Origin: Camarhynchus parvulus
Lineage: Eukaryota > Chordata > Aves > Passeriformes > Thraupidae
Direction: 5' to 3'
Length of the DNA: 64,000 bases
Assembly (NCBI RefSeq): GCF_901933205.1
Contig: NC_044601.1
Location: forward strand, 44,489,376-44,553,375
Positions 1-12,016 of this stretch are shown one piece after another. The notes under the pieces are model-generated. The model ran no database searches. It was not told the origin of the DNA and worked only from the letters and a program-made list of their open reading frames with translations. Each line of letters opens with the position of its first letter. The first letter of the stretch is position 1. The translations under genes and the position numbers were made by a program.

Positions 1-124
1 CACCAGATAATTTGGCCTCATAAGAATATTATAAGGCACTGCAAAGACATGAATTGAAAAAAACCCCTTTGAGCAGAAGAGATGTCACACTGAAACAGAA
101 TATGTGAGAGTAATATGATCACAA

Positions 125-285
125 ATTTTCTCCAGTTTAAGAGAGGAGGATATTGTGAGGGACTGTGTTGAAGGCCTTATGGAAGTCCAGATAAATTACA
201 TCTGTAGCCCTTCCCTTGTCCACAGATGCTACCATCCCATTGGATTGGTCAGGCAGGACTTGCCATGCTGGCTGTTCAACAGGTA
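125..285 (-). mobile_element. CR1-type LINE fragment (reverse transcriptase motif A region)
   Basis: Read on the minus strand, this stretch encodes a short run typical of the reverse transcriptase of CR1 LINEs: a [18 protein letters not shown] stretch followed by a VPHNILL-like tail. The YLDF aspartate is one of the RT catalytic residues and is kept. In the usual KAFDTV motif the aspartate is replaced by asparagine. The DNA also follows the CR1 consensus beyond the open frame, to about 285. Only some 160 bp of a roughly 4-kb element remain, with no 3' end, so it is an old internal fragment with no function of its own. The assignment to CR1 rather than another jockey-superfamily LINE rests on memory of the consensus. 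Confidence 0.7.
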
Positions 286-3200
286 CTGTGGCCCTGACAG
301 GTACCTCCATTCTGGGGCACAACATTGCTCCTCTGCAATGCTGTCTGTGTTGAACGTGCCTGGGGCACAGCTGACATCAAACCAAGTTGTCCATCCAGCC
401 CAAGCAGTGGTGTGTGAGCTGTATTTTGATATTTATGAGCAGCTTAAAAAGGCAAATGTTTCCTTACACCTGATTGACTGTAGACTTTCAAACCATACAA
501 ATTGCCAGATAACTGCATGGTGATGTATGACTTCAGATGAAAATGTTGGTTTATTCTTTGCATATTCAAAAAGAGTGCAAAGAACCCTAAAAATCCTAGA
601 AGAGCTTGGCCAGGTGGTGAGACAGGGCTTTGCACAGCTTGGGGATTCAGACATTTGCTTCATGGCTCAACTCAACACCTGGGCACAGGTGGCCACTCTT
701 TGGACATTGTGAAGAACCAGAGCTTCAGTGCTCAAGAAACAACCTCAGAGAGAAGTTATAGGGAACTTGTTTCTCTTTCTTAACACATGATTGGAGTAGT
801 CTGCAAGACTTACAGGGTTGGAGCTAGTTCTAATGGAACATTTTTCCAAATAAAAGAAATTACTAGACCTCAAATTAACTCAATGAGACAATACAATACA
901 TTAATTATTAATTTTCCCTTGAATTCTGTGTAGATGCTCTAGAGATTTTGATGAAGAATGACAGCTGGAGAGGTTTTTAGTAATCAGAACTGTTTGTAAA
1001 TCATTAGGCATGAAACTACTTCACTGACAGTAAATAGTGCAGATTAATGTAAGTCTGTGCAGACTGTAATGTTGGTTTGGTCGCTCTTCCAGTTATATCA
1101 GAAGGATTTTTGAACAGTTAGAAGTTAAGTGGAGTTTTCAAATAATGCAGTAGTTAGCAGAATGTATTTCTACATCTGCTTACACTTGACATAAAATCTC
1201 ATGAACAGTCATTTTTGTTGGGAAACTTTTACCATGCTTCAGATTTTAAAATTATTTTTTCACAGTGGAATAATATTTATATTTGCATTTCTAAATACAT
1301 TCATATATTATGATTTTTTTAATGCAAGAATTTATGTGAACTTTCATTGTAAAACAGGAAATTTTCTTAATATACTATTTCCTTCATACAGGGAACAATT
1401 TCCCCTGTTTTACTATAGGTCTTTCTTCTCATTTCTTTAAGCAACCTGCACGATTGAAGCATTGCATCTTATCCCCTTTTCCTACAAGCTACAAGTTTCA
1501 CACATCAGAAATGACCATGTAAATAATTATTCTTCTCAATTAAAATGCTAACAGCATCACAGTTGCAATTTTTCATGAGTCTCACTGGTAACATCCATCT
1601 CAGTTCTTTCCTAATTCTCAAATTCTCTGCATTCTTTGTAAAAGTTAAATAAAAGTAGTTAAATCAAGGAAAGTAAGATCTCACAGAAGTGAGAGTTTCC
1701 ACAGGATGGGTAACGATGCTTACATGCCTTTTATTAGTTTTTGTAGAACTGCAGTGCTGAAACCCCTGAAGGGCCACAGACTGGCAAGCCCTGCAATCCT
1801 AGCACGTGCCTATCTGGAAGAGCTGCACCCCATTGTTCCTTCCAGACATGTCTGTCAGAGGCAAAGCAGCTCAGCCTCATCCGACAGCTGAATGCGCTGG
1901 CCCAAGGAGCTCCTCCTGCCCTGGCTTGGCTGGGGCTGCGCCAGCCTCAGCAGCTGGTAGCAGCACTGCTCTCATCTGAAGCCAAGGTCACTCTCAGCTG
2001 CATCATGAAATGACCAGAGAAGCCATGTAGCTGTCTTCCAGCTTGATCTGTGGGTCTGTTTTGACAAGGGAGGATGACTTTACACCACTCTGTGTTCCTG
2101 TCAGAAATACTTGCTCACACAGATAGAGGTATGCTCACATACAGAGCAGTGATCTGCTGGGGAAGGACTATGCACCTTTTCCTCCCTCGCAGCAAAGAGG
2201 TGGTTTACATCTGTAACTCATGTGTAGGAGGTGTTTATCCCCAAAATGGTGCCAGGTAGTTTCTCCAAGGGGATGTCCTATCCTGCATCCCCTGAAGGAG
2301 CCCTGCCTGAATGGAGATCGCAAAGATGCAAATAGCACAGCATTTTGCACAGGCAGACTCCATGGAGAGGGCAGCTGTTTAGCTGATCACCTGTCCCTGG
2401 GGACAGCTACCAGAACCAATCCCCTCTCTTTGTCACAATGGTTCTCCTTAGGGCCCATCTTGCCTTCTCTATGCCATGAGCCTGGGCTGGGTGTGGGGAC
2501 TGCGAAACAACCACATCTAAGGGCTTCCCGTCTCCTTCACTCCTCCAGCAGCACTCAAAGTAGCAACAACAGTTTGGGAAGCCTAAATTTGAAGGGCTGC
2601 AGGAGGCACTAGGTGGCTGGATGGAATTGGCATGGAAAAGTACAAATGAGACAGAGCTATCCAGTGTGAGCCTAGACTTGCAGAGTCCAGGGAAATGAAG
2701 GGAGAGCACACTAGGAATTTAGCACAGGGAAGGAGCTAAGGGATGGGGAATTGGAGGTGTCTGTCCTGTGGAATTAAATGAAAAGAGATGGGGTTTTATG
2801 CTTTACAAAGGATAGGATTAGATCAGTGTTGAAAGGAACTGCTCTGCTGAATTGTTCAGCCTGCCTCATTCTAGGAATGCTTTTTCTGAACTTGCCAGGA
2901 AATGTGTCTTGAAGTCTTTTTAAAACTGCATGTTTTCCAGGGATGAGCCTAAAGTCATGGAGTTAAGCTACGTTAAACTTCTATGTTTTGAGCCAATTCA
3001 GTGGTTTTTTTACCTTATAAATGTCAGAAGTGCTGGTCTTTCACTGACACCTGTGGATATAAGGCAGAATTGCACACAGGCTTTTATATTCTGAAAGTCA
3101 GGAGTTTCGGATCCCAAACATTCTGGAAAAGAGTATCTTCCTTCAGTTTTTACCTGAGGAGTCAGTAAAAATGTTCATGATACTACTGCAGTGATATACA

Positions 3201-5624
3201 TGCTAACTCGTGAGATCGAGGTTTGACAGTCTTTCTCTCTTTTCTGAGGGAGAATTATTCATGCAAAGTGTTTTAGAGATTTTGCTTTCTTCTGCAAACA
3301 CTAACTATGTGTTAGCTGCACACCTAACCATGTGTTTTACAAGATCAAGATCAACACAAAGCAGAATGCCTTGTAGCTGGAATGGACATCCATAATGCAC
3401 CACTGCCCATCCAGAAGCTGGGTTTGGCCTGCTGATGGTTTTGCCTGATGGGGAGAACAGTGGAATGGGAAGAGGGGACAGTACCTGTTTCACACTCTGC
3501 ATTACTACTCCAGTTAAAGTGCTGCTGAAATAGCAATAACACTGCTAACATACGATCCTAGACCTCCTTAGGTTAACACTGGCTCACATTTAGCATGGGC
3601 TGAAGCATGATTTTAATCATGTACCTTTACATGCAGGGTAAACTTTTAAAAGCTTATTTTGCTGTTTTTTGCACATGTAGAGATCCTTAGGCTGACATAC
3701 AGGACTTCTAAGAAAGTTACTGTCTTGTTGGATGCAAGCTGCAGCTTGTAGGAAAACTTACACACAAAGCTAGGATAAATTGACCTTAAACTAGGATGAT
3801 TTCGATACCTAAGATGCATATTTTTTTTCCCAAGAACATGAGCATGTGCCTGAAGAATATAGTAGGAATTAACTTACAGTCAGCATAATAGAATCATTAT
3901 AAATGAGAGAAGGGCGAGGCAAGGCAAAGCAAGGCCTGACACTCCCACCAATGAGGCCAGTGCCTTGCTAGAGTCAAATGAGTAAGTGAGTGGAGGCATT
4001 CATCACAGTGAATGTGTCACCACTTGCAGTTTACTGTGATATACAGCACACGCTTATTAGGAAACATTTCTTATTTCCTCACCTTTGTACTCATGATTGG
4101 CTTGACTGTCTTGATAAAACAACAGTTCTTGGAAGATCATTTGCGTCTCTGACACAAAGTTGTGCACTAACATTAGCTCCAGCTGAAGCCAAACCTAGGA
4201 AGAATGTGGCAATCATTTGACAATCATTTGTTGTAATATGGATTAACTGCAAGGGTACCTTTCCCAGTCACAGAAATACCCTCTTCCCCAACCTTCTTGC
4301 ACAGATTTGCGTGCTGTGCAGGAGGTTTGATTTGCAAACCCTTTATTCCAAATGGGTTTTGAAAGAGCTGTGGTATGTAGTGGGGCTCCTGCCATGTGCT
4401 GGAAAATCCAACTTTTCAAAATCGTTTTCTCTGTGACATTTGTGGTGTTTTAGAAATAAGCAGTGTCTGATGTACAGCATTACTGAGGGCAAGACAAAAA
4501 GAAAGCCACAGGTTTTTTTTATTGCTGTAGGATCTTCTTGAGACCAATAAAGTTTAAAAAAACAAGTTTGGTTAATGGTGGGGCCTTGCTACCATAACAA
4601 CAGAGAAATATGCACCCTCTTGGCTTTCAAGAAATGAGGGTCTGGGAGCAGCAGTTCCTTTCCCTCTGGCAAGGAAGGCTTGGGAGAGAGAAAACCTCTT
4701 GGAGATAGGACACTGTCTTTGTTTGCAATAGACCTTGTCACATACTTTGGTGTTTTTTGGTATGTTTTAAATCTTTTTCATGACCTTGAAATAGACATGG
4801 ACCTCTCTCAGGAACTCTTCCTGTTTGGCAGCGCTGGCGCCCTTCTCTGTGTGTTATTCCAGTGTTATATCAGTAACTCCCACTGAATGGCAGTAGCAGG
4901 CTGTGCGTATAATTCTGGCAGAACTAAAATGTCAGGTGTTAAATTAAGTGTGCACAATAACAGCATTTAAATGTTGCACTGCTCTGAGCTAATCTGGACA
5001 CCTTCCCAGTACTTTATAAATACATGTTGTATTTACAGTTCTGTGGTTAGATTGAAGTAACCTATTACCATGATGATAGTACTCACCCTGTATATTCAAT
5101 ATGATAGAAACAACAGATGTATGCTGTGAGCCTGGAGAAGGCAAAGACAGACCAGAAAGTTACATCTTTCTCCTTAAGTAAGGTCTGTTACTGGTTACTT
5201 TACACGTCTGTGCTATGGTGAACAGAATTAATCTTCTTCATATCTGTGGTTTATATATGATACCTTTGTACAGGCGTGGTGTGGTCCTAGTACACACTTA
5301 GTAAGTTTCTTGCCAAAGAATTCTCTTCCAGAGTGAGGAGAATAATCCATATTTAGAGAGGCAGCAAATGCAGTGATAATATTCCTTGATTAAGGTTTCA
5401 AAAAGATGTCAATAGACATAGGAGTCTGTGGTTTATACCTTAACAAAAAGGCATCATTCCTCAGTAATTTTTGTGATCTGTATGCACACAGAGTTGATGA
5501 CAGCAATACTTTACTTGTGCTTTTGTGGTCATTTGTGGTCAATGCAGAAAAATATCTATGTCTCTTCAACCCCTATTTATGGGAATCAAAATAAGGGGCC
5601 AGAGTTTACAACCTCTGGTTATCA
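286..5624. other. Non-coding stretch without recognised genes
   Basis: AT-rich unique-looking DNA. Apart from the candidate exon at 1747-2013 I see only minor simple repeats: an AAGGC-like run near 3910-3936 and T-runs near 3822 and 4514. Open frames between 2220 and 2709 reach 130 codons but occur on both strands and carry no recognisable motif. No RNA gene or promoter was recognised. Confidence 0.55.
1747..2013 (+). other. Candidate terminal exon or gene remnant, unidentified
   Basis: This frame is open for 88 codons from 1747 to the TGA at 2011-2013, but has no early ATG. From about 1846 it reads like protein: segments such as EAKQLSLIRQLNALAQ and QPQQLVAALLSSEAKV are leucine-, alanine- and glutamine-rich, amphipathic, and use CTG, CTC, GCC and CAG codons. 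The surroundings are AT-rich, so the GC-rich patch stands out. A pyrimidine-rich run ending in TTCCTTCCAG at 1836-1845 would be a reasonable splice acceptor, giving an exon of 55 codons plus stop. I do not recognise the family. It could be a 3'-terminal exon, an exon of a decayed gene, or chance in a GC-rich patch. No partner exon was found in the window. Confidence 0.25.
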
Positions 5625-5743
5625 AAGAATCATAGGATGGCTTGGGTTAAAAGTGACATTAAAGATAGTCTGTTTCAAATACCCTGCCATAGGTAGGGAC
5701 AACTTCCACTAAACCAGGTGGCAGAAAGCCCCATCTAATTTGG
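5625..5743 (-). mobile_element. CR1 LINE 3'-end fragment, minus orientation
   Basis: The left edge carries the reverse complement of the CR1 3' tail (AGAATCATAGGATGG), followed by the usual tail-proximal block: GGTAGGGACAACTTCCACTA, then AACCAGGTGGCAGAAAGCCC. Similarity stops near 5743, so only about 120 bp survive. This is a 5'-truncated, non-functional copy. It faces away from the plus-strand CR1 that begins some 250 bp to the right. Confidence 0.85.
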
Positions 5744-5990
5744 TATGGTTATGCTGAAGAATTTCTATGCAGTACCCCATTGTTATCACTAATGCCCTCT
5801 TGAACAGTTCAACTTTCTCATTTAGCATAAATGATACCATGAGATGGGGTAGCAAATCACTGAGATACCTCCGCTCAGATTGCTATCAAAACACCAAAAA
5901 TCAAACATAACTTCATTGCACCAAATACCTACTCCTATTTAGTGTCCATTGTCCTCTGTAAAACATATTGCTAGCCAAAGGATGCCAGTG
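5744..5990. other. Unassigned spacer between two opposed CR1 pieces
   Basis: About 250 bp that I cannot align to CR1. It is AT-rich and has no meaningful open frame. It separates a minus-strand from a plus-strand CR1 fragment whose 3' ends both point outward. Confidence 0.5.
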
Positions 5991-6581
5991 GCACCCTGGC
6001 CTGTGCCAGCAATAGTGTGGCCAGCAGGAGCAGGGCAGGGATTGTCCCCCTGTACTCAGCACTGGTGAGGCTGCGCCTCAAATCCTGTGCTCAGTCCCGG
6101 GCCTCTTACTCCAAGTGAAACATCAAGGTTCTGGAACAAGACCAGAGAAGGGCCATGGAGCAGGGGAAGGGTCTAGAGCACAAGTACTATGAGGAGGGCT
6201 GAGGGAGCTGGGGGTGTTTAGCCTGGGGAAAAGGAGGCTCAGGGGAATTTTACCTCTCTCTACAACTGCCTGAAAGGAGGCTGTATGAGGCAGGGGTTGA
6301 CGTCTTCTAGGTAACAAGTGACAGAACTAGAAGAAATGGCCTTAATCTCTGCCAGGGAAGGTTACATTGGATATTCAGAAGAATTTTTATACAGAATGGG
6401 TTGTCAAGCATTGGAACAGGGCGCCTGGGAAGTGGTTGGGTCACTATACCCAGAGTTATTTAAAGGACATATGGATGTGGCACCTAGGGAAATGATTCAG
6501 TGGTAGACCTGGCAGTGCTGGCTTAATGGCTGGATTTTGATCTTAAAGGTCATTTCCAACATAAATGGTTCTATGATTCTA
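5991..6581 (+). mobile_element. CR1 LINE 3' portion, plus orientation
   Basis: About 590 bp follow the C-terminal part of CR1 ORF2 and the short 3' UTR. Recognisable blocks are GTCCCCCTGTACTCAGCACT, GGTCTAGAGCACAAGTACTA, GGTTGTCAAGCATTGGAACA and GATCTTAAAGGTCATTTCCA. The copy ends in the characteristic octamer tail GGTTCTATGATTCTA. The coding part is broken by indels and stop codons, and the catalytic RT core is absent through 5' truncation. It is a dead insertion, typical of how CR1 accumulates in birds. Confidence 0.92.
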
Positions 6582-8702
6582 GGGAGATATGCTTTTTGTA
6601 ACAGAACTGCCCTACGCAGCATCTCTGAAGCCTAACTTGGACTTCAAGTGATAAAACAATGTGGAATTAATTCTGCATCTGGCAAATTCTGAAGAAGAAA
6701 AAAGGAACCTTAATCTTAGCTTGTACGGAATCACACTGAAACTTCATCACTTCCATCACTGTTGGAAGAGTTCCAAATAAGCACTGCTGCTTTTTTACAA
6801 GTAGCTAGCTTGCATGTTAGAGATGGTTGTTGCTGAAGAGATGGCTACCAGCAGCATGTAGGCCCATGGAAATTAATACTTCATTTTGAAATATATCTAA
6901 TATTTGGCTCTTTTAAGCCAGTTTTGTATGTCTCCTTGTTTGTATGGGTACACAAATGAATTTTTTGAATTGTAATGTAAGCTGAATAATATGGAGTTGC
7001 GGGTATTTCTGCTGCTGCTAAATTAAGCGACAACACTTTTTTTGAGCTATTAGAGTTCTTTTGTGAAATGCAATGTTTTGAATTTTTTTTTGTGCTCTTA
7101 TCTAAAGCATAGTTAAGGAATGCAATTTTAATGCTGGTTGCTCAATAAAGCCTGCATATAAAATGAGCTGAATAGTTTAACAGAAAGCTGATTTTTCACC
7201 TTATCCAAGACTTGACTGATGATTAGGAAAACAAATCAAAAGCACTGTAATATGCCACAGTTACTTCAGTCCATAAAAAGCTGCATAGTTAATTACTATG
7301 CATATTTCACACAGCTAGACTATAATTACTGTTTTCTGACCTAAGCATCTTTGTGTGTATCTCAGTGAAACATCTGCCCTACAGGTTCTGGTTGCCCAGG
7401 AGAAATGATGAGGGGATGCTTTTTCCCCTGAATATCACTGTTGAGAAGACCCTAGCTCCATTACAGGACTGAGTGGCACAGCTTCAGATCAAACGTTATC
7501 TGCGCTTCTTTTCATGATCACTTTGCAAAGGGAATGGAGGCCACGGAAAATGAAGACCAATAGGAATAACCAGAGATAGTGGCATGTGGGCCTGAGAAGA
7601 AGAGCTCCTTGATTTCTGCAGAGTAAAGCACGGCCTATAGGAGTATCTCTGATGATGGGGACTACAATAGGGTCATGAAGGAGAGGGTTATTAATGGGGG
7701 GCTTGAAAGGGGAAAAGGCAGAGGTAGTTGAGCAGGAGAGGGGTATTATGGAAACCACAACTGTTTCAGTAATGTGTGTGTGAGGGTCTGAAGCTGAATA
7801 AAGGTGAAAGAAGGGTAAGCAAAGCCAGCGAGCATGAAGGTAGGGGAGGTCTCTGCCCTCAGCCCCAGGCTGAGCTCTGACCACAATGAAAGCAAGAAGC
7901 AAGCTTAGGTCCTGGGTTGATACAGCTTGAAGATGGTGGGTTTTTTCCTTGAAATATAGTGTAATGCAGTCATCAACACACCATTATTTTTTAAAATAGA
8001 AGTTCCTCCCACACATAAAAAAACCCGCGAAAGCAAACAGCTCTTACCCCTGACCACCATCTGTGTTGACCAAAAAGCTGACAACAAAGATACTGAGCCC
8101 TACCATCCCCAGAAGTTGCTGATGTGCCTCTGCCACAGAGTTTGGGCACATGCTGATGGGACACCACACTAAAGCACAAGTGATGCTCATTTCAGTGCAT
8201 GTCAGAGAAAACTAGAGGAGTTGCCTTGGGAATCAATATGGAACTGGGGAGATCAGGAGGTGTTGGGAGCCACAGCAGGTTTTGGATTGGGGAACACCAG
8301 GGTTCTGTGGTCAAATCCTGCTCAACACCAACCATGGGTTTCTACAGACCTTTTCACAAATGGATATGGGTATTTCACAGCTTCATCAAGCTATCTGCCC
8401 CTGTGTTGACCCAAGGGCTGTAATAAGGACCAGTCAGAAGAAAAGCAGATATTTCAGCTGCAACAGATCTTAGGATACAGACTGATCTCAAGTGCAAACT
8501 GAGGCCAAATTCTAACTAGACCTGTAACTTCATGGGTTTTAGAGACCAGAATTTACAATTTGGCCTAATTTTTCAAGACCTCTGCATGGCTTAAGAAAAA
8601 ATATTAACACATGAGCATGTCTGTTTGTTACACAAGCGGGTGCTTACACCACAAAACAAAGGTGGATGGGGATGTTGGAAAACAAATATTTTTGAAAGGT
8701 TA
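6582..8702. other. Non-coding stretch, AT-rich enhancer-like block at 6900-7340
   Basis: No recognised gene. From about 6900 to 7340 the DNA is AT-rich with homeodomain and POU-like words, including an imperfect dyad GCATAGT-TAATT-ACTATGC at 7283-7301 next to ATGCATAT at 7298-7305. This resembles the texture of conserved non-coding elements, but conservation cannot be seen from one sequence. The 137-codon minus frame at 7489-7902 has no family motif and I do not call it a gene. Confidence 0.45.
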
Positions 8703-9332
8703 TAGAATCATAGAATCTCAGTAACAGGTCAGGTCGGAACAGATCACTGTGGTCATCTGTTCCAGCCCCCCTGCTCAAGAAGAGCCTCCCAGGGTGCATG
8801 ACACAGGATTGTGTCCAGACAGTTTTGGAGTATCCTTAGTAATGGAGGCTCCACAGCCTTTCTGGGCAATCAGTTCCAGTGTTTGGTCACTTGCACAATA
8901 AAGTTCTTTCTCATGTTCAGGTGGAACTTCCTGCCCAGCAGTTTCTGCCTGTTGCCTCCTGTCCTATTGCTCAGCACCATTCAGAAGAGCCTGGCTCCAT
9001 CCTCTTGCCTCCCATCCTTCAGATACTTACAGACCTTGATGATGTCTCCTCTCAAACATCTCTTGAGGCTGAACATGCCCAGTTCCCTCAGCCCTTTCTC
9101 CTAAGAGAGATGGTCATGTTTATTCATCATCTTTGTAGTCCTTCACTGTACTTGCTCCACTAACTCCATGTCTCTCATGTGCTGAGGAGCCCAGAGGTGG
9201 ACACAGCACTCCAGGTGTGGCCTCAGCAGGGCTGAAGAGGAGGGCAGGATCACCTTCTATCACCTACTGGCAATGCTCCTCCTAATGCCGCCCAGGACAC
9301 CACTGCCTTCTTGGCCACAAGTACACACTGTG
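8703..9332 (-). mobile_element. CR1 LINE 3' portion, minus orientation
   Basis: The element starts at the left with the inverted CR1 tail ATAGAATCATAGAATCTC and continues through 630 bp of inverted ORF2 C-terminus. Recognisable blocks are TCCAGTGTTTGGTCACTTGC, CTGTTGCCTCCTGTCCTATT, GGTGGACACAGCACTCCAGG and CACTGCCTTCTTGGCCACAA. Similarity ends near 9332, the 5' truncation point. It is broken by small indels and has no RT core. It is one of the longer and better preserved CR1 3' ends in this window. Confidence 0.93.
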
Positions 9333-11745
9333 GTTACCTACAATGTTGTCTGTGCTGCACTGTTGTGTGGTGGGCACCATTAGCACTCATCTGTGCTTTA
9401 GAAAAAGCTCAGGTGAAAGAAAGAGCTACAGAGGATATGAGATTAAATAGTTCCCATTTTGAAAAGTCTAATTCTGCCTGTCATGTGCTGAGTAAGGCAC
9501 AGATGTATGTTATTGTCATTCCAAGAAATTATTTCCTTTGCAAAGAATAATATGAGTAATGTGAGGGTGTGAGGGTGGGAAGCCCCTGATTTAAGTGCAG
9601 CAGGGGCATATGGCTATTCCTCATGCCTCCCAGGAGCGTGTAGGCACACAAAGCCAGCCCAGCCCCATGCAAGCAGGGCCAGGACAGGGCTCCCTGCACC
9701 CAGTTATTCTCAATGCACTCATCCACTTGCATGGTCAGCAAATGGTACAGACAATGCAAACAGAAGGGCTTGGAACAGAGCTGTCTCAAAAGCAGTTTAG
9801 TCAGTTTTCTATCTCCTTTTGAGAAGGATTATCACTGGTAATACTACTGTGTAATTTTTAAATGTTTTTATTATTTTAGGAAATTACAGTGGAAATATCT
9901 AAAAAAGCAGGAGAAATCCGATTACCCTGGCATTTATAACACAGGCAGCAGTGTGAACAGCTGATGCAGAGATGCCTCATCTGTCCTAAGTTAAACAGGG
10001 AAGAGGCCCTTGTTCATAATCCAATGTTAAAATTAACAGGATTTCTTTTGAGAGGAGTTCTGAGCCATTGATGGCTCCAAATGCAAGACAAGTTTGAGGA
10101 TTTTTTATGTATGTAGTATTTTCTTATATGCCTAGTAACCCAGTTACTTATTTATGAATCCCTTGTTTAAGATCTGACAGTTTGCTTGGTGTACTGGAAG
10201 TGTAAGAAAAGCAGTCCTTTCTCCAAAATGTTTATAAATCAAGTGCCTGGGTTTTTTTCCTCCATGTCTTCCAAATGTGAGACAATCAAAGGGAGAACTA
10301 GATCAGTACTGGCATAGAAAAAGCACAAGCTGTTCTGAAAACCCCATACCATGGAAGACTCCTGTTTTTTCCATCTGCAACCACAACTCCTTGGCCTGGC
10401 AGACTCACAGGGTGGTCCTGACCCTAGAGAAACTCTGTTTCCTGGGCTTGGCTGTGCTAGAAGCAGCAAAAATAACTGTAATTTGTGCTCTGCTTGTTTT
10501 GCTGCTCCTGATGTGGGACCAGAATAGGAATCTTGGTTATTGAGGATAAAAGTTGATGTTTAAAATCAATCTTCCTGATAGTCAGCTGTAACTAGGAGTT
10601 GGCTTGAAAGTGATGGTTTAGGTGAATGAAAATGTATTTCCTTTCACCTCAGTAAGCACTCTGCAAGAGGCCAGGGGCGGCATAACACATCTGAATTTGG
10701 CTTTCCTAGGAGGTGAACTGAGTTCACCAGGGAGTAAAGAGCCTGAAAGGGGATCTAGTGATGGGGATCTAGATGCTGTTTCCAGGTACCTAATGAGAGT
10801 TATAGAGGGCATGAGTTATAGAGCTTTTTTCAAGATTTAAGGATAAAAGGACACAATTTGCACCAAGGGAAATTCTATCATGTACTAGGAAAGGGTTCCT
10901 CATTTTGACAGTCTTTACATTAAAACAGGGAGGGATGTTGAGGGATGCTTTGGGGTGTCTACTGTTGGGGATACAAAACCTTTTTGGGTGGGGCCATGAA
11001 AGATCTCATGTAATTTTGGTATCAACTCTGTTTCAAGATGAGATTTGGATTAGAAACCTCCAGATTTTCCTTCCAATCTATGAAATGAATGAATATATTG
11101 ATGAGGTAAGGTGATAAATTATGACTAATTATTCGATGAGATTTTTAGATTCCCAGAGACTGTCTTACTATTCAAGGTTAAAAATAAATCAGCCAGTTAA
11201 TACAGAACATGGGAAGGCATGTTTGATCAGACTCCTCTCAGGCAAAGGCTTAACAGAGAAGCCTGTTTTGTCTCTAGCACACTTTCTCTTTAAGAATTAC
11301 TCTTATCTTGAATTTTTGTAAATAAAGTAGCATGTGTATTTGTGAGGTCATGACAATGGCTGTGGAAATGGTTAATGGAGCACAATGTAGCATGATGTAT
11401 TACAATTATCTATCCTAAGCAAATGTAGGTGGACTCTGTAATAGCAATTGGGGGTGAATATACTTTTTGATTATATTCGTTTTTAGATAAAGTACACAAC
11501 TTTGACAAGCTGAGCAAAAAAGCAAGAAATTGTGCATCTATTATTGTCTTCTATGAGCAATCTTCTTGCTAATGTGTTCCTGTACCACTTCCAAAAACAC
11601 CTGTGATGTTCGAGCAAGATAATTCTTTTGCAATTGAGACACTGCAGTGTCTCATTGCAATGGTGAACATTTAGGATCCTTTTCCATTTGGATTTCATTG
11701 TTTCCACTCAGCAAAGTTGTCATTACAGGATACATTTTTGTCTGT
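9333..11745. other. Non-coding stretch, nothing recognised
   Basis: No repeat family, RNA gene or convincing exon was recognised. Open frames are under 100 codons and lie on both strands. Confidence 0.5.
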
Positions 11746-12016
11746 AATCATAGAATCACAGAAGGGTTAGGGTTGGAATGGATCTTTTAAAATCATCTAG
11801 TCCAACCCTCTGCCATGATAAGGGGCAAATCTCTGGGCAACCTGTGCCAGTGTTTTACTACCCTCATTGTAAAAAATTGCTTAAATTTCATCTAAACTGA
11901 ACCTCCATTTTAAAATCATGATCCCTTGTCCTGTCACAACAGACCCCGCTAAAAAATTTGAGTTCTTCTTTCTTACAGCCCCCATTAAGTACTGAAATGC
12001 CATAAGGTCTCCCCAT
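11746..12016 (-). mobile_element. CR1 LINE 3'-end fragment, minus orientation
   Basis: The left boundary is the inverted octamer tail AATCATAGAATCACAGAAGG. It is followed by GGTTGGAATGGATCTTTTAA and CATCTAGTCCAACCCTCTGC, classic CR1 tail-proximal sequence. The block continues to AAGGTCTCCCC near 12016 and then stops matching. About 270 bp of a 5'-truncated, non-functional copy. Confidence 0.92.

Noticed and set aside
7489..7902. 137-codon minus-strand open frame with a hydrophobic C-terminal third
   Set aside because: The hydrophobic run comes from a pyrimidine-rich strand. No homologous family recognised.
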